This document shows, piece by piece, positions 17,453 to 23,783 of a stretch of 41,539 nucleotides of DNA. The notes beneath the pieces are model-generated. The model was not told the origin of the DNA and did not search any database. It was given only the letters and a program-made list of their open reading frames with translations. Position 1 is the stretch's first letter. Every line of letters begins with the position of its first letter. Origin of the DNA: a virus; the IMG/VR virus record IMGVR_UViG_3300009093_000076, positions 1 through 41,539 of that record; one strand, 5' to 3'. Position numbers and translations under genes: made by a program.

Positions 17453-17559
17453 TGTAGGAAGTGTAGGATTTCGCCGAACCTCGCTTCACATGATGTGTGC
17501 GCCTGCGCGTGCGCGCGCGTGAAGACCATGGTTTGTTGAAAAGCTACACTTCCTACACT
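17451..17559. repeat. 16-bp inverted repeat with 77-bp spacer, left arm a tandem 9-mer
   Basis: The left arm 17451-17466 (AGTGTAGGAAGTGTAG) is the exact reverse complement of the right arm 17544-17559. The left arm continues as two copies of AGTGTAGGA (17451-17459 and 17460-17468). The right arm lies 17 bp from the helicase stop. The spacer holds an 11-bp palindrome and a Z-DNA-prone alternating tract. Confidence 0.75.
17493..17521. other. Alternating purine-pyrimidine tract
   Basis: Positions 17493-17502 and 17504-17521 alternate purine and pyrimidine (TGCGCGTGCGCGCGCGTG in the second part) with one break at 17503. Such tracts can adopt left-handed DNA under negative supercoiling. It sits in the spacer of the 16-bp inverted repeat, next to the helicase gene. 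Confidence 0.6.
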
Positions 17560-17576
17560 TTCTTCTAGTCTCATTG

Positions 17577-19028
17577 TTAGTCTGTCAACCTCACTGGATA
17601 TATTACCGCCTGGGCAGACCTGACTGCCGCGAGCTTGAGCATGCTCATTCGCTCCTTGAACCGACCCTGGGTCAGCGGCTTCGAGTGCCCGTTGTCCAAA
17701 GCCCACACCTTGTACGACTTGTAGGCCTGGTCCGAGGTTGCCCACCAATGATGCGGAGCCGTCGCTGGCAGTCGCTCACACCGGTCGGTCACGAAGGCGT
17801 CTACCTGGTCCGCGCGCTTACGCCACGCCGTGAGCGCCTCGACAGAGCTGGCGGGCTTCGTGTACTGGCCCTGCCTCAAGGCCCTCACGGCGCCGCGCAG
17901 GAGCCACGACACCAGCTCGGCGCGCTCGGCCGTGACCTTAGCTTCGATGTTGGTGTCCTGCTCGTGAGGGAGGAAGGTGCGCAAGAACGGTATTACCTCC
18001 CAGCGGCGCCAAAACCCTCCGGATTGGTCGGTGGTGTCGGGCAGGATGTTGCAGCTGTAGAGGTGGCCAGCAATGGGGCGAAAGTGGACGATATCCTTGA
18101 AGATGGCGCGAGCCTTGATGAGGTTCTTGCCGTCGACGATGGCCTTCCAGGGCTCGGTGCTGCCAATCTCGCGGGCCTCCACCTCCGAGACCACGTTGAG
18201 CAGCTTGCCCGGGAACTGAGCCCGGTCGTAGTCCTGGTTCATGTTGTGCGGCGAGATCGAGATGACCGAGTCAGGAGGCATAGCCGCGGCGATGATTGCC
18301 TGAAACGTGCTCTTGCCGTTCGAGCCCTCGTTGCCGGTCATCATGATGACCTTCTGGTAGCGGCACCCTTCGCCGATGAGCGACATGCCAACGTGCTCTT
18401 GGAGCAGCGCGATTTTCTCTTCGGCATCAGCGTCGTCTCGGAATGAAGCTCGCAGGAAGGTGAGCAGCTCGGTAGGTTCACCATGCTCCTTGAACGGGAA
18501 GTCGTAGGCGAAGCGCGCGCGGTGTTCTTGCTTGTGCTCGTGCTGGGTGATGCCGTCTGCTGTCACCTCAACAAAAGAGGACAGAAACCCAATGCCGCGT
18601 TTCCCTTGCTCAAAGAATCCCTGCTCGAAGATTCGGTCAGCCGCGCAGGTGATGTCCGACTTGATGTCCGAGAGCTTGAGCGACAGGCGCTTCTCGTTGC
18701 TCAGCGGCGAGCCTGAATAGTCCTGAACGATGCAGCGCAGAGCCTGCTCGGTCAGCTGCGAATACACTCCGCGCGCTGGGTCGTATCGGTAGAACCCGCC
18801 ATCGCTGAAGGTCGTGTGGGCCACACCTTGAAGGTCAGCGTTTAGCCACTTGCCGATCTCGACGTGGTCCCCGAGGTCGAATAGGTGCTGGCCCTCACCG
18901 GCGACAAGCGGCTCCTTCGGTTTCGCCGGCTTGCGCGTCCTAATGTCAGTGACGGTCGCCTTTGGCGGCGCGTCAGGCGCATCTTCGTCCGACGGGATCC
19001 AACCGTCGTCATCGATTGGCCCCGGCAT
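17577..19028 (-). CDS. SF3 / D5-type replicative helicase (primase-helicase C-terminal type)
   Basis: This 483-aa protein starts at ATG 19028 (TGATG overlap; the GTG at 19031 directly before is equally possible). A short acidic N-terminus is followed by a D5_N-like helical region (about 45-200), then the SF3 ATPase. That ATPase has Walker A MTGNEGSNGKST (about residues 230-241), a Walker B-like LLNVVSEVEA (about 276-285) and a following NILPDTTDQSGGFWRR segment typical of the sensor/arginine region. A C-terminal winged-helix-like part ends the protein. Relatives unwind DNA at phage or plasmid origins. No primase catalytic domain is visible; the N-terminus is too short for an AEP or TOPRIM module. 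Confidence 0.85.
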   Translation of the reverse strand: MPGPIDDDGWIPSDEDAPDAPPKATVTDIRTRKPAKPKEPLVAGEGQHLFDLGDHVEIGKWLNADLQGVAHTTFSDGGFYRYDPARGVYSQLTEQALRCIVQDYSGSPLSNEKRLSLKLSDIKSDITCAADRIFEQGFFEQGKRGIGFLSSFVEVTADGITQHEHKQEHRARFAYDFPFKEHGEPTELLTFLRASFRDDADAEEKIALLQEHVGMSLIGEGCRYQKVIMMTGNEGSNGKSTFQAIIAAAMPPDSVISISPHNMNQDYDRAQFPGKLLNVVSEVEAREIGSTEPWKAIVDGKNLIKARAIFKDIVHFRPIAGHLYSCNILPDTTDQSGGFWRRWEVIPFLRTFLPHEQDTNIEAKVTAERAELVSWLLRGAVRALRQGQYTKPASSVEALTAWRKRADQVDAFVTDRCERLPATAPHHWWATSDQAYKSYKVWALDNGHSKPLTQGRFKERMSMLKLAAVRSAQAVIYPVRLTD

Positions 19029-19228
19029 CACTTCGCACCAATGCGCTTCTCTTCCGCCTCAGCAAGCGACTCGAAATCATCCGCCAGCGCCCTCAAAACT
19101 AACGCTAGCTGCTTGGCGCCTTCAATGTTCGACCAGATCGAAAGGTTTCCAGCAAACGCATGGGCTCCGGAACCGTCTGGCAGCTCAACAGCTGCCTCCA
19201 AAGAACGCTTGATGGTGACCTTTCCCAT
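19028..19228 (-). CDS. Small protein, unknown
   Basis: This 66-aa product starts at ATG 19228, which overlaps the RHH gene stop (TGATG); GTG 19231 is the alternative. It has a beta-rich first half (GKVTIKRSLEAAVELPDG) and a helical end (GAKQLALVLRALADDFESL). It sits between a putative DNA-binding protein and the helicase, so a replication accessory role is possible. No family is recognised. Confidence 0.6.
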   Translation of the reverse strand: MGKVTIKRSLEAAVELPDGSGAHAFAGNLSIWSNIEGAKQLALVLRALADDFESLAEAEEKRIGAK

Positions 19229-19419
19229 CACCCCACCGCCTTTCGCTCATCCTCACCCACCGAAACAGAGGCCACGTCAAGTCCCTTCAGCGTGCGCCTC
19301 CGCATCACCTGACTGATGCTCCAGCCACGCCGAGTAGCCTCGCGCCGAATCGCCTCAAGCTCTTCCGGAGTGAGGCGAATACCCACGTTTATAGTGCGCC
19401 CACGTTTCGGTTCCGTCAT
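19228..19419 (-). CDS. Ribbon-helix-helix (Arc/CopG-like) DNA-binding protein
   Basis: This 63-aa protein starts at ATG 19419. Residues 8-46 (RTINVGIRLTPEELEAIRR, then EATRRGWSISQVMRRR) have the beta strand, helix, turn, helix pattern of RHH repressors, with alternating residues in the strand for DNA contact. RHH dimers bind inverted repeats and often repress their own promoter. A perfect 10-bp palindrome lies 7 bp before the start codon, over a putative -10 box. Likely targets are its own operon, which includes the helicase. Confidence 0.7.
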   Translation of the reverse strand: MTEPKRGRTINVGIRLTPEELEAIRREATRRGWSISQVMRRRTLKGLDVASVSVGEDERKAVG

Positions 19420-19425
19420 GTCGGG

Positions 19426-19435
19426 AACACGTGTT
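19426..19435. promoter_or_regulatory. 10-bp palindrome, candidate RHH operator
   Basis: AACACGTGTT is a perfect palindrome 7 bp upstream of the RHH start codon and overlaps the putative -10 box. Its position fits autorepression. A ten-base palindrome can also arise by chance, so the call depends on position. Confidence 0.35.
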
Positions 19436-19461
19436 TAGCACCGTTCGGCGTCGTTTGGCAA
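19433..19461 (-). promoter_or_regulatory. Candidate leftward promoter before the RHH gene
   Basis: On the minus strand TTGCCA (19456-19461) is followed after 17 bases by CTAAAC (19433-19438). The -35 box matches 5 of 6 consensus bases; the -10 box is poor. It lies in the 84-bp gap before the RHH gene and could serve the RHH-helicase group. Confidence 0.35.
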
Positions 19462-19503
19462 GCGCGTCTCGGGCGTTTTGTCCTACGTCACCCTACCTGA
19501 CGC

Positions 19504-19809
19504 TCAGTCACATGGCACCACGACCGTCACCTCAGTCCCCGGGTCGCCAATCGGGCACCACTGCGTCAGCTTCGTCCCCGGCGGCCACTGCGTCGCATGC
19601 GGCCCGCAAGCTCCGCGCTCGGACATGAAGCACTTGCCGCCACCGTATTGCTCCCAGCAGGCGGCGCGCTGCTCCGTGACGAGCGTGCTGAGCTCGTAGT
19701 ACCCGCAGCTGGTCTCGAGCCCAGCGGCGCCAAGCACGTCGTCTGCGGCGGCCGTCTGGAACGAGCAGGCCGACAGCAGCAACGCGGCGACAAGGGCGCT
19801 CTTCAGCAT
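19504..19809 (-). CDS. Small secreted lipoprotein, Cys-rich
   Basis: This 101-aa protein starts at ATG 19809. It opens with a short basic n-region, the hydrophobic ALVAALLL and a lipobox LLSAC (Cys at about residue 15), so it should be lipid-anchored by the host pathway. The mature part has six further cysteines (SCGYY, AACWEQY, GKCFMSE, GACGPH, QWCPIG, PCD), suggesting disulfides in the periplasm. Such early-type lipoproteins can act in superinfection exclusion or lysis, but nothing here decides between them. Its start overlaps the end of the preceding frameshifted gene. Confidence 0.7.
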   Translation of the reverse strand: MLKSALVAALLLSACSFQTAAADDVLGAAGLETSCGYYELSTLVTEQRAACWEQYGGGKCFMSERGACGPHATQWPPGTKLTQWCPIGDPGTEVTVVVPCD

Positions 19810-19992
19810 TGCTTCTGCCTCCACAACCGCCCCTCTCGCTTCAACCTCGCATCCCGCGCCTTGACCCAAGCCACATGCTTCGGGCAATGCACGCGCCCCG
19901 GAGCTCGGTCCTGGCCGCATCGGACGCAAAAGGCCGAGCCGCTTGCGCAGGCGGTACTCGGCCTTGATGTAGGCGGCGTGGTTGTAGGTCAT
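19803..19992 (-). pseudogene. Zinc-finger microprotein gene split by an apparent +1 frameshift
   Basis: Frame one from ATG 19992 gives a basic helical start ending YRLRKRLGL. The next frame then gives CVRCGQDRAPGRVHCPKHVAW and ends in RLWRQKQC at the TGA 19803-19805. Joined, they form a natural 62-aa protein with a C-x2-C...C-x2-H zinc finger. The frame change falls at a run of four T on the minus strand (plus 19928-19931, codons CTT TTG C). The second half has no ATG, GTG, TTG or CTG of its own. Either one T is extra (sequencing error or mutation), or ribosomes slip +1 on CTTT as in prfB. Its stop overlaps the lipoprotein ATG, which supports translation of the second half. Confidence 0.6.
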
Positions 19993-20054
19993 CTGTCGGG
20001 TGCGCGTTTCTGGGGCGGGCCAGCGGGGCACAGGGCGTATACTTTCACGCGTGA

Positions 20055-20168
20055 CTAAGGAGCAGGCACGCAAGCGACGCAGACGTACTTGGCAGCGAAT
20101 GTGGTCGCATGACTGGTGCCTCTGTCGCCGCTGTGCCCCGGGACGCTGGCAGAAATACCTAGATTCAC
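20055..20168 (-). CDS. Possible 37-aa small protein
   Basis: A frame from GTG 20168 overlaps the previous stop (GTGA), as many genes here do, and ends at TAG 20055. Its end reads FAAKYVCVACVPAP, with a CxxC pair. Otherwise the gap 19993-20164 would be empty. The product matches nothing I know and the call rests on the start overlap. Confidence 0.3.
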   Translation of the reverse strand: MNLGISASVPGHSGDRGTSHATTFAAKYVCVACVPAP

Positions 20169-20386
20169 GTGTCGCGTTTCCCGCAGAACCAAAGGTCAAA
20201 ATCAGCGCGTGGCACATCCCACATCTTCAAAAGGCGAGCTGTTGATCTTGCCTTCGACATCGATAGCTCAAATGGTGATCTGTCGTAAAGCTCGCGAAGG
20301 CTCCTGATTGGCCGGTTATTAGAGTTGAGCCTCATCACCACCCCAGAACCAATTGGGCTTCCGGTTACGCCACTGATATTTCTCAT
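20165..20386 (-). CDS. Small basic protein, unknown
   Basis: This 73-aa product starts at ATG 20386, overlapping the stop of the tiny membrane gene (ATGA). Segments NNRPIRSLRELYDRSPFEL and TARLLKMWDVPRADFDLWF suggest a helical, basic fold. No family is recognised. A plus-strand frame (19 Arg/Lys in 81 aa) lies opposite but lacks any start signal. Confidence 0.55.
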   Translation of the reverse strand: MRNISGVTGSPIGSGVVMRLNSNNRPIRSLRELYDRSPFELSMSKARSTARLLKMWDVPRADFDLWFCGKRDT

Positions 20387-20472
20387 CTCAAAAACCCAGC
20401 CCGCCAATACGCCAAGCCGACGCAACAGAGCGCGGCGATGCCGAGCCAGGCGACGCGTTGGGTGGGGCTCAC
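20383..20472 (-). CDS. 29-aa single-pass membrane microprotein
   Basis: GTG 20472 overlaps the preceding TGA (GTGA), and the TGA at 20383-20385 overlaps the next ATG (ATGA). The product, SPTQRVAWLGIAALCCVGLA then YWRAGFLR, is one hydrophobic helix with basic residues at both ends. Being coupled on both sides makes it likely to be translated. Possible roles are in the membrane during takeover or lysis; none is shown. Confidence 0.55.
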   Translation of the reverse strand: MSPTQRVAWLGIAALCCVGLAYWRAGFLR

Positions 20473-20867
20473 TTGCGCCGCCCCGTTGCCTGCTCTTCCA
20501 GCAGCTTTTCGTGCTCACGCTCGGCGATGTCACGCGTCGACAGCACCCCGCGCAGAATCCGCCTCGACTCGCGAAACCGCTCGCCCGCCTCGGTCCGAAC
20601 GCGCTGGTTGTCGGTAGCGCTGGGCGGGACGGATGCGCTCACGACTCGCGGGCCACTCAGACACCGCTCAACCGACTCGACTGACATGTCACGCGGGCAA
20701 TCCGGGTCGCTCTTGAGCTGGACGGCAAGCGCGCGCGCCAAGTGACGCCTCGCGTCCGCCAAGCACTGCAGCGCCGCCGCCCGCTCCGGGCTCGTGCTGA
20801 GGTCGCGCACGCGGGCCATGGTGTCGTCGATGTCGCCTAGGATTGCGGTGATGTTGGAGCGGTTCAC
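20469..20867 (-). CDS. Helical cytoplasmic protein, unknown
   Basis: This 132-aa product starts at GTG 20867 (GTGA overlap; AGGA seven bases upstream). It is helical and charged: GDIDDTMARVRDLSTSPERA, QCLADARRHLARALAVQL, a Ser/Pro/Val linker, then a second coiled part (RFRESRRILRGVLSTRD, EHEKLLEEQATGRRK). Three cysteines are scattered. It sits between membrane-protein genes. No family is recognised. Confidence 0.55.
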   Translation of the reverse strand: MNRSNITAILGDIDDTMARVRDLSTSPERAAALQCLADARRHLARALAVQLKSDPDCPRDMSVESVERCLSGPRVVSASVPPSATDNQRVRTEAGERFRESRRILRGVLSTRDIAEREHEKLLEEQATGRRK

Positions 20868-21055
20868 TTGAAGGTCCTGTCCGAAAGTATGAGTAGGAAA
20901 AGACCAATGAACATGGCAGGCAAGCACAAGAACATTGGCCCCCACTGGCCGAACCAGCGCAATCCGAAGATGGTACCAAACGCGACGGCCGCGCAAATGA
21001 GACCCGTGATTGCAAAAACCCCAACTGTGTGAATGAAACAGCGCCAGACTCTCAT
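20864..21055 (-). CDS. Two-pass membrane protein
   Basis: This 63-aa product starts at ATG 21055 (ATGA overlap). Two hydrophobic helices, VGVFAITGLICAAVAFGTIF and GPMFLCLPAMFIGLFLLIL, are separated by a short loop, with basic residues at the N-terminus and SDRTFK at the C-terminus. The size and topology would suit a holin- or antiholin-like protein, but the lysis cassette lies elsewhere, so an early membrane role is also possible. Confidence 0.65.
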   Translation of the reverse strand: MRVWRCFIHTVGVFAITGLICAAVAFGTIFGLRWFGQWGPMFLCLPAMFIGLFLLILSDRTFK

Positions 21056-21312
21056 CTCTTCCCTTTCTGTACGGCCGCGGCCTGCTCGGACTTAAGCGCC
21101 TTGAGTTTGTCCTGCTCTAACTTAAATTCGGCGGCGATTTTTTCGGTGGCGCGCTGAATGCCGCGGTTGAAGGCGGCCTCCCCCTCTGGCGCCTTCGGAT
21201 TTACGGCTCCGGCTAGTAGCTCGCGGATCAGCCTCGACTCCGAATCTGTCAGGATGAGCGTCGTGAGGCCTTCGCCGTTACCCATTGCCCGGGCGGGGAT
21301 GCTGTTGGTCAT
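21052..21312 (-). CDS. Small helical protein, unknown
   Basis: This 86-aa product starts at ATG 21312 (ATGA overlap). It has a short N-terminus with GLTTLILTDSESRLIRELL, a Pro/Glu loop, then a long charged coiled coil (FKLEQDKLKALKSEQAAAVQ) ending in KGKR. No family is recognised; a protein-protein role is likely from the coil. Confidence 0.55.
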   Translation of the reverse strand: MTNSIPARAMGNGEGLTTLILTDSESRLIRELLAGAVNPKAPEGEAAFNRGIQRATEKIAAEFKLEQDKLKALKSEQAAAVQKGKR

Positions 21313-21545
21313 AGACCGAGCGCCTCGGCGGCTTCGATGGCTTCGGAGAGCACGTCGGGTAGCCTGAGATCCGAATACGAGTCCGTGATGCAGTCTCCCG
21401 GCTTGTAGCCAAGCCACCCTCCACAGCTCAGCATGTCGAATGCTGATTCACTCGCGGCTAGCGAACGCCGATACAAAACCCTGTCGGAGGCACGCCCGCG
21501 CCGAACGCTACCGAGTTCCCGCAACTCCGCTTCAATCGGTCCCAT
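21309..21545 (-). CDS. Small protein, unknown
   Basis: This 78-aa product starts at ATG 21545, sharing one base with the previous stop (TGATG). It contains a basic helix (ELRELGSVRRGRASDRVLYR), then SCGGWLGYKPGDCITDSYSD and an acidic helical end. No family is recognised. Confidence 0.55.
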   Translation of the reverse strand: MGPIEAELRELGSVRRGRASDRVLYRRSLAASESAFDMLSCGGWLGYKPGDCITDSYSDLRLPDVLSEAIEAAEALGL

Positions 21546-21757
21546 CAGACGCCCCTCCCGCGATAGCTCGGCTGCGCGGTCCGCCCGTGCGGGTGGCTGA
21601 TGACCGGCGACCTGGCAGCTCGCGCCGCCCGGATGCGCCGCTTGTTCTCGACGTGCCGCGCCGCGGAGACGTTGAGCCAGTCGGGGTCGCCGCAGGCTTG
21701 GCAGGGCACCAGTGATCGCATGAACCAATGTGAACACCTGAACTCGATTTGCTTCAT
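21545..21757 (-). CDS. Cys/His-rich microprotein
   Basis: This 70-aa product starts at ATG 21757 (ATGA overlap). EFRCSHWFMRSLVPCQACGD carries four potential zinc ligands (CSH and CQAC), followed by a basic, probably disordered tail (VENKRRIRAARAARS). It is adjacent to another C-x2-C protein and to the ERCC4 nuclease. Function is unknown. Confidence 0.55.
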   Translation of the reverse strand: MKQIEFRCSHWFMRSLVPCQACGDPDWLNVSAARHVENKRRIRAARAARSPVISHPHGRTAQPSYRGRGV

Positions 21758-21942
21758 GCTGACCTCGCAACGTCGCGCAGCTTCCAGGCTAGGTTTTCGC
21801 AGAGTCGGCAGCGCGGAGCTCGGCCGTCCTGGCATCGCTTCACGGGCACGCAGGCCTCGAGCGGCACCCAAGCCGCGCAACCTCGGCAGTACTTCTCGAC
21901 TCGGCCGTTTTGCTCACGTCGTCTCTGGCTTGTCTTGCGCAT
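21754..21942 (-). CDS. Zinc-finger microprotein
   Basis: This 62-aa product is read from ATG 21942, which has GAGGA six bases upstream; GTG 21954 is the alternative. It has a basic start, then KYCRGCAAWVPLEACVPVKR and RAPRCRLCENLAWKLRD. The two C-x2-C pairs spaced by about 25 residues match the zinc-ribbon part often found in front of HNH or endonuclease VII modules, but no nuclease module follows. It overlaps the end of the ERCC4 gene by 29 bp. Confidence 0.6.
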   Translation of the reverse strand: MRKTSQRRREQNGRVEKYCRGCAAWVPLEACVPVKRCQDGRAPRCRLCENLAWKLRDVARSA

Positions 21943-22462
21943 CCGGTTCCTCACAGCGGTAGATGTCCGACTTGCGCACCATGCGCATGCAGACCCACTC
22001 GATAAGCTTCGCGGCGCCCTGCTGGTTCCCGACCCAGTAGGCCGCCACGCCGTAGTCCATCTGGACAGCCCGCACGGCGCCCACGACGCTCTTGAAGTCG
22101 ATGTTCGAGCGGTAGGCGCCGGCTACCACCTCGGCCTCGTCAGCTTCAATCACGAGCATCCTGACGCGGTAGTCCGCCATGCGACGGCATTGGTCCATGA
22201 AGCGGTCCCGGTCGTGCCCGCAGCAGTGAACCAGATCGGGGAGGCTCTTGCGTTCCACCGCCAGCTGCGAACTGTAACCCTTGAGCGTGTAGTCCCCGGT
22301 GCCGATGCTGGCGACATCGACCCTGACGGCAGGGCTGAAGAAGCGATCGAGAGGAAGATTCTCGCGCGTGTCCCGCAAGATGACCGGCCGCACCTTCGCC
22401 TTGCGCGTCCCTTTCGGGACGGCTCCGAGGATTTCGACGGCGTCTTGCTCAGCGACGGGCAT
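21914..22462 (-). CDS. ERCC4/XPF-type nuclease
   Basis: This 182-aa protein carries the ERCC4 nuclease signature: DTRE at 31-34, GDYTL at 55-59 and ERKSLPD at 70-76 (the ERK-x3-D motif), then CGHDRDRFMDQCRRM. These acidic residues bind the catalytic metals. Relatives cut branched or flap DNA in recombination and repair. It lacks the tandem HhH domain of XPF, so it is a minimal version. It would work with the helicase and the annealing protein on replication intermediates. It starts at ATG 22462, overlapping the previous gene by 14 bp. Confidence 0.8.
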   Translation of the reverse strand: MPVAEQDAVEILGAVPKGTRKAKVRPVILRDTRENLPLDRFFSPAVRVDVASIGTGDYTLKGYSSQLAVERKSLPDLVHCCGHDRDRFMDQCRRMADYRVRMLVIEADEAEVVAGAYRSNIDFKSVVGAVRAVQMDYGVAAYWVGNQQGAAKLIEWVCMRMVRKSDIYRCEEPDAQDKPETT

Positions 22463-22724
22463 GGGCGGCTAGCTCCACTTTCGGCACCCCGCGCCAAATC
22501 TGCGCCTCCCAGTACACCGCGCCGCACCGGCATATGACCTGACGCGAGCCGTCACGCCAAGGCCCGAACGTCAACACCCGGCGGCAGTTGCACCGCGGTG
22601 CAAAAACTTCCAGCGGCTTCCACATGGCCGCCAGCGCCGTGTTGTAGTGCATGCGGCAGTCGAGGACTTGGGCGAGAGTATCCGCGATCGTGAGGTGAGC
22701 GCGGGCTTCGGTGGTGGTCAGCAT
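22449..22724 (-). CDS. Zinc-ribbon protein, unknown
   Basis: This 91-aa product starts at ATG 22724, sharing one base with the preceding TAA. It has an N-terminal helix (TTEARAHLTIADTLAQVLD) and a ribbon with CNC and CRC pairs (FAPRCNCRRVLTFGPW and RQVICRCGAVYWE). Two C-x-C knuckles about 20 residues apart fit one zinc site. It precedes the ERCC4 nuclease gene and overlaps it. Confidence 0.6.
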   Translation of the reverse strand: MLTTTEARAHLTIADTLAQVLDCRMHYNTALAAMWKPLEVFAPRCNCRRVLTFGPWRDGSRQVICRCGAVYWEAQIWRGVPKVELAAHARR

Positions 22725-23107
22725 TACCAGCGCCTCGGTGGCATAGGCATGTCGACTACCGGGTATGGCCCCATCGGCTCCCAGTCGGCCCAACGAATCA
22801 TGACTCCGTTGGCCAAAGCGATGCCCTTCACTTTGAGCCTGAATTCCATAAGCGTATCGCTCCGCTCGAACATGTGCATCGAATGCCAGTTGTCCGGGTC
22901 GAAGCCCACATGGCGGAATCCCTGATGCATCGCGATCCTATGAGTCTGCGCGCGCGGCGGCTCCCCAAGCCAAATGACCCCGTCTCGGTCCGGAACGTGA
23001 ACCTGCTCCCAGCGAGAACGCTCGCGTTCGGCCCCGATCTTCTCGCCCTGAGTGCGTGCCTCGGCCTTGAATTTCTGGATCAGCCGGTCGACTTTCGACT
23101 TTTTCAC
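22724..23107 (-). CDS. Unknown protein next to DnaB-N-like gene
   Basis: This 127-aa product is read from GTG 23107, which overlaps the previous TGA (GTGA) and has AAGGAG five bases upstream; GTG 23113 fits the spacing less well. It has a basic coiled N-terminus (KKSKVDRLIQKFKAEARTQG), then a beta-rich domain (RDGVIWLGEPP, HRIAMHQGFRHVGFDPD, EFRLKVKGIALANG). No family is recognised. It lies between putative replication genes. Confidence 0.6.
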   Translation of the reverse strand: MKKSKVDRLIQKFKAEARTQGEKIGAERERSRWEQVHVPDRDGVIWLGEPPRAQTHRIAMHQGFRHVGFDPDNWHSMHMFERSDTLMEFRLKVKGIALANGVMIRWADWEPMGPYPVVDMPMPPRRW

Positions 23108-23583
23108 TTCCACTCCTTCAGGTGCTCCCGCACCGCTTGAATCGCCTCGGTGTGGCTCATGTCTTCCGCCCCGTCCGCGCGCAGCCGAATCGTCAGCCGC
23201 GCCGCCAACTCGACGAACGCCCGCCGCTTGGCCAACTCGCGCAGCCGGTCGAAGTCGAGCGCCCAGCCCATCCGCCGCGCGTGCTCCGCTTCAAGGCACA
23301 TCTCCGCGAGCTCGGTCGCCTTAACCAGAATCGGCCCGTACTTCGGCGCCGACTCGCGCAGCCAGGCGTTGACCTGGGCGACGTTGCCGCCGACTTCGAG
23401 GACAGTCTCGTAGATGCGCTGGTGGGCGGTTGAAAAGAAGTGGCGCGGCTCGAGCCATCGCGGCATCGGCTCGGCCAGCATCGCGGCGCCGAGGATGTTG
23501 CGCTCCAGCTCCTGGTCGAAAAGGCCCAGGAGCGATTCGCCTAGGGACGGCTCGGGCGTGGCGAGACGGAGGGCGGCGGTCAT
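23104..23583 (-). CDS. Stand-alone DnaB N-terminal-domain-like protein
   Basis: This 159-aa protein starts at ATG 23583 (ATGA overlap). Residues 25-80 (QELERNILGAAMLAEPMPRW, then HFFSTAHQRIYETVLEVGG) match the opening of DnaB-family helicases, the helical primase- and loader-contacting domain. The RecA-like ATPase domain is absent. It could act as a helicase loader, a primase adaptor, or a decoy that captures host DnaG or loader. The C-terminal half is a long charged helix. It lies in the same operon as the SF3 helicase. Confidence 0.65.
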   Translation of the reverse strand: MTAALRLATPEPSLGESLLGLFDQELERNILGAAMLAEPMPRWLEPRHFFSTAHQRIYETVLEVGGNVAQVNAWLRESAPKYGPILVKATELAEMCLEAEHARRMGWALDFDRLRELAKRRAFVELAARLTIRLRADGAEDMSHTEAIQAVREHLKEWK

Positions 23584-23783
23584 GCTCTCCTCCGTGCCAT
23601 CACTTCGAACTTCCGCTGAATGGCCGCTCGCTCATGGCAATGCCACAGCGGCACGCTTGCTAGGGCCACGGAGAACGGCAACACGGTATTGAATGGGTTC
23701 GGATGCGACTGCCCGCATAGGGCGCAAGTGGGGACGGTGCGCCGGTCCGGTGAGTGCCAAACGTGTTCAGCTTGGTTTGCCAT
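23580..23783 (-). CDS. Zinc-knuckle microprotein
   Basis: This 67-aa product starts at ATG 23783, directly after the previous TAG. PTCALCGQSHPNPFN and PLWHCHERAA supply C-x2-C, C and three His as possible metal ligands. Function is unknown. It overlaps the DnaB-N-like gene by ATGA. Confidence 0.55.
   Translation of the reverse strand: MANQAEHVWHSPDRRTVPTCALCGQSHPNPFNTVLPFSVALASVPLWHCHERAAIQRKFEVMARRRA

Larger units (their letters stand above)
17355..17576. other. Non-coding repeat-rich segment, candidate replication origin
   Basis: No credible gene lies here, between the helicase stop and the next start. It is the longest gene-free stretch in the window and holds: a perfect 13-bp palindrome at 17440-17452; a tandem 9-bp repeat at 17451-17468; a 16-bp perfect inverted repeat (17451-17466 with 17544-17559); an 11-bp palindrome at 17487-17497; and an alternating purine-pyrimidine tract at 17493-17521. 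Iterated short repeats beside a D5/P4-alpha-type helicase resemble the iteron-bearing origins such helicases recognise. Origin function is inference; a regulatory or termination role is the alternative. Confidence 0.5.

Noticed and set aside
17035-17748. Upstream extension of the 113-aa gene giving a 351-aa frame
   Set aside because: It runs through the 106-aa gene in another frame, the repeat-rich non-coding segment and the end of the helicase gene. It reflects lack of stop codons in GC-rich DNA.
16525-19434. The 12-mer GGGAACACGTGT present at 16525-16536 and 19423-19434
   Set aside because: Dozens of shared 12-mers are expected by chance in 41 kb, and the first copy lies inside coding sequence.
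20000-20245. Arg-rich plus-strand frame with a CLCRRC motif
   Set aside because: It lies antisense to two minus-strand frames in a leftward operon, and I see no promoter or ribosome-binding site for it.
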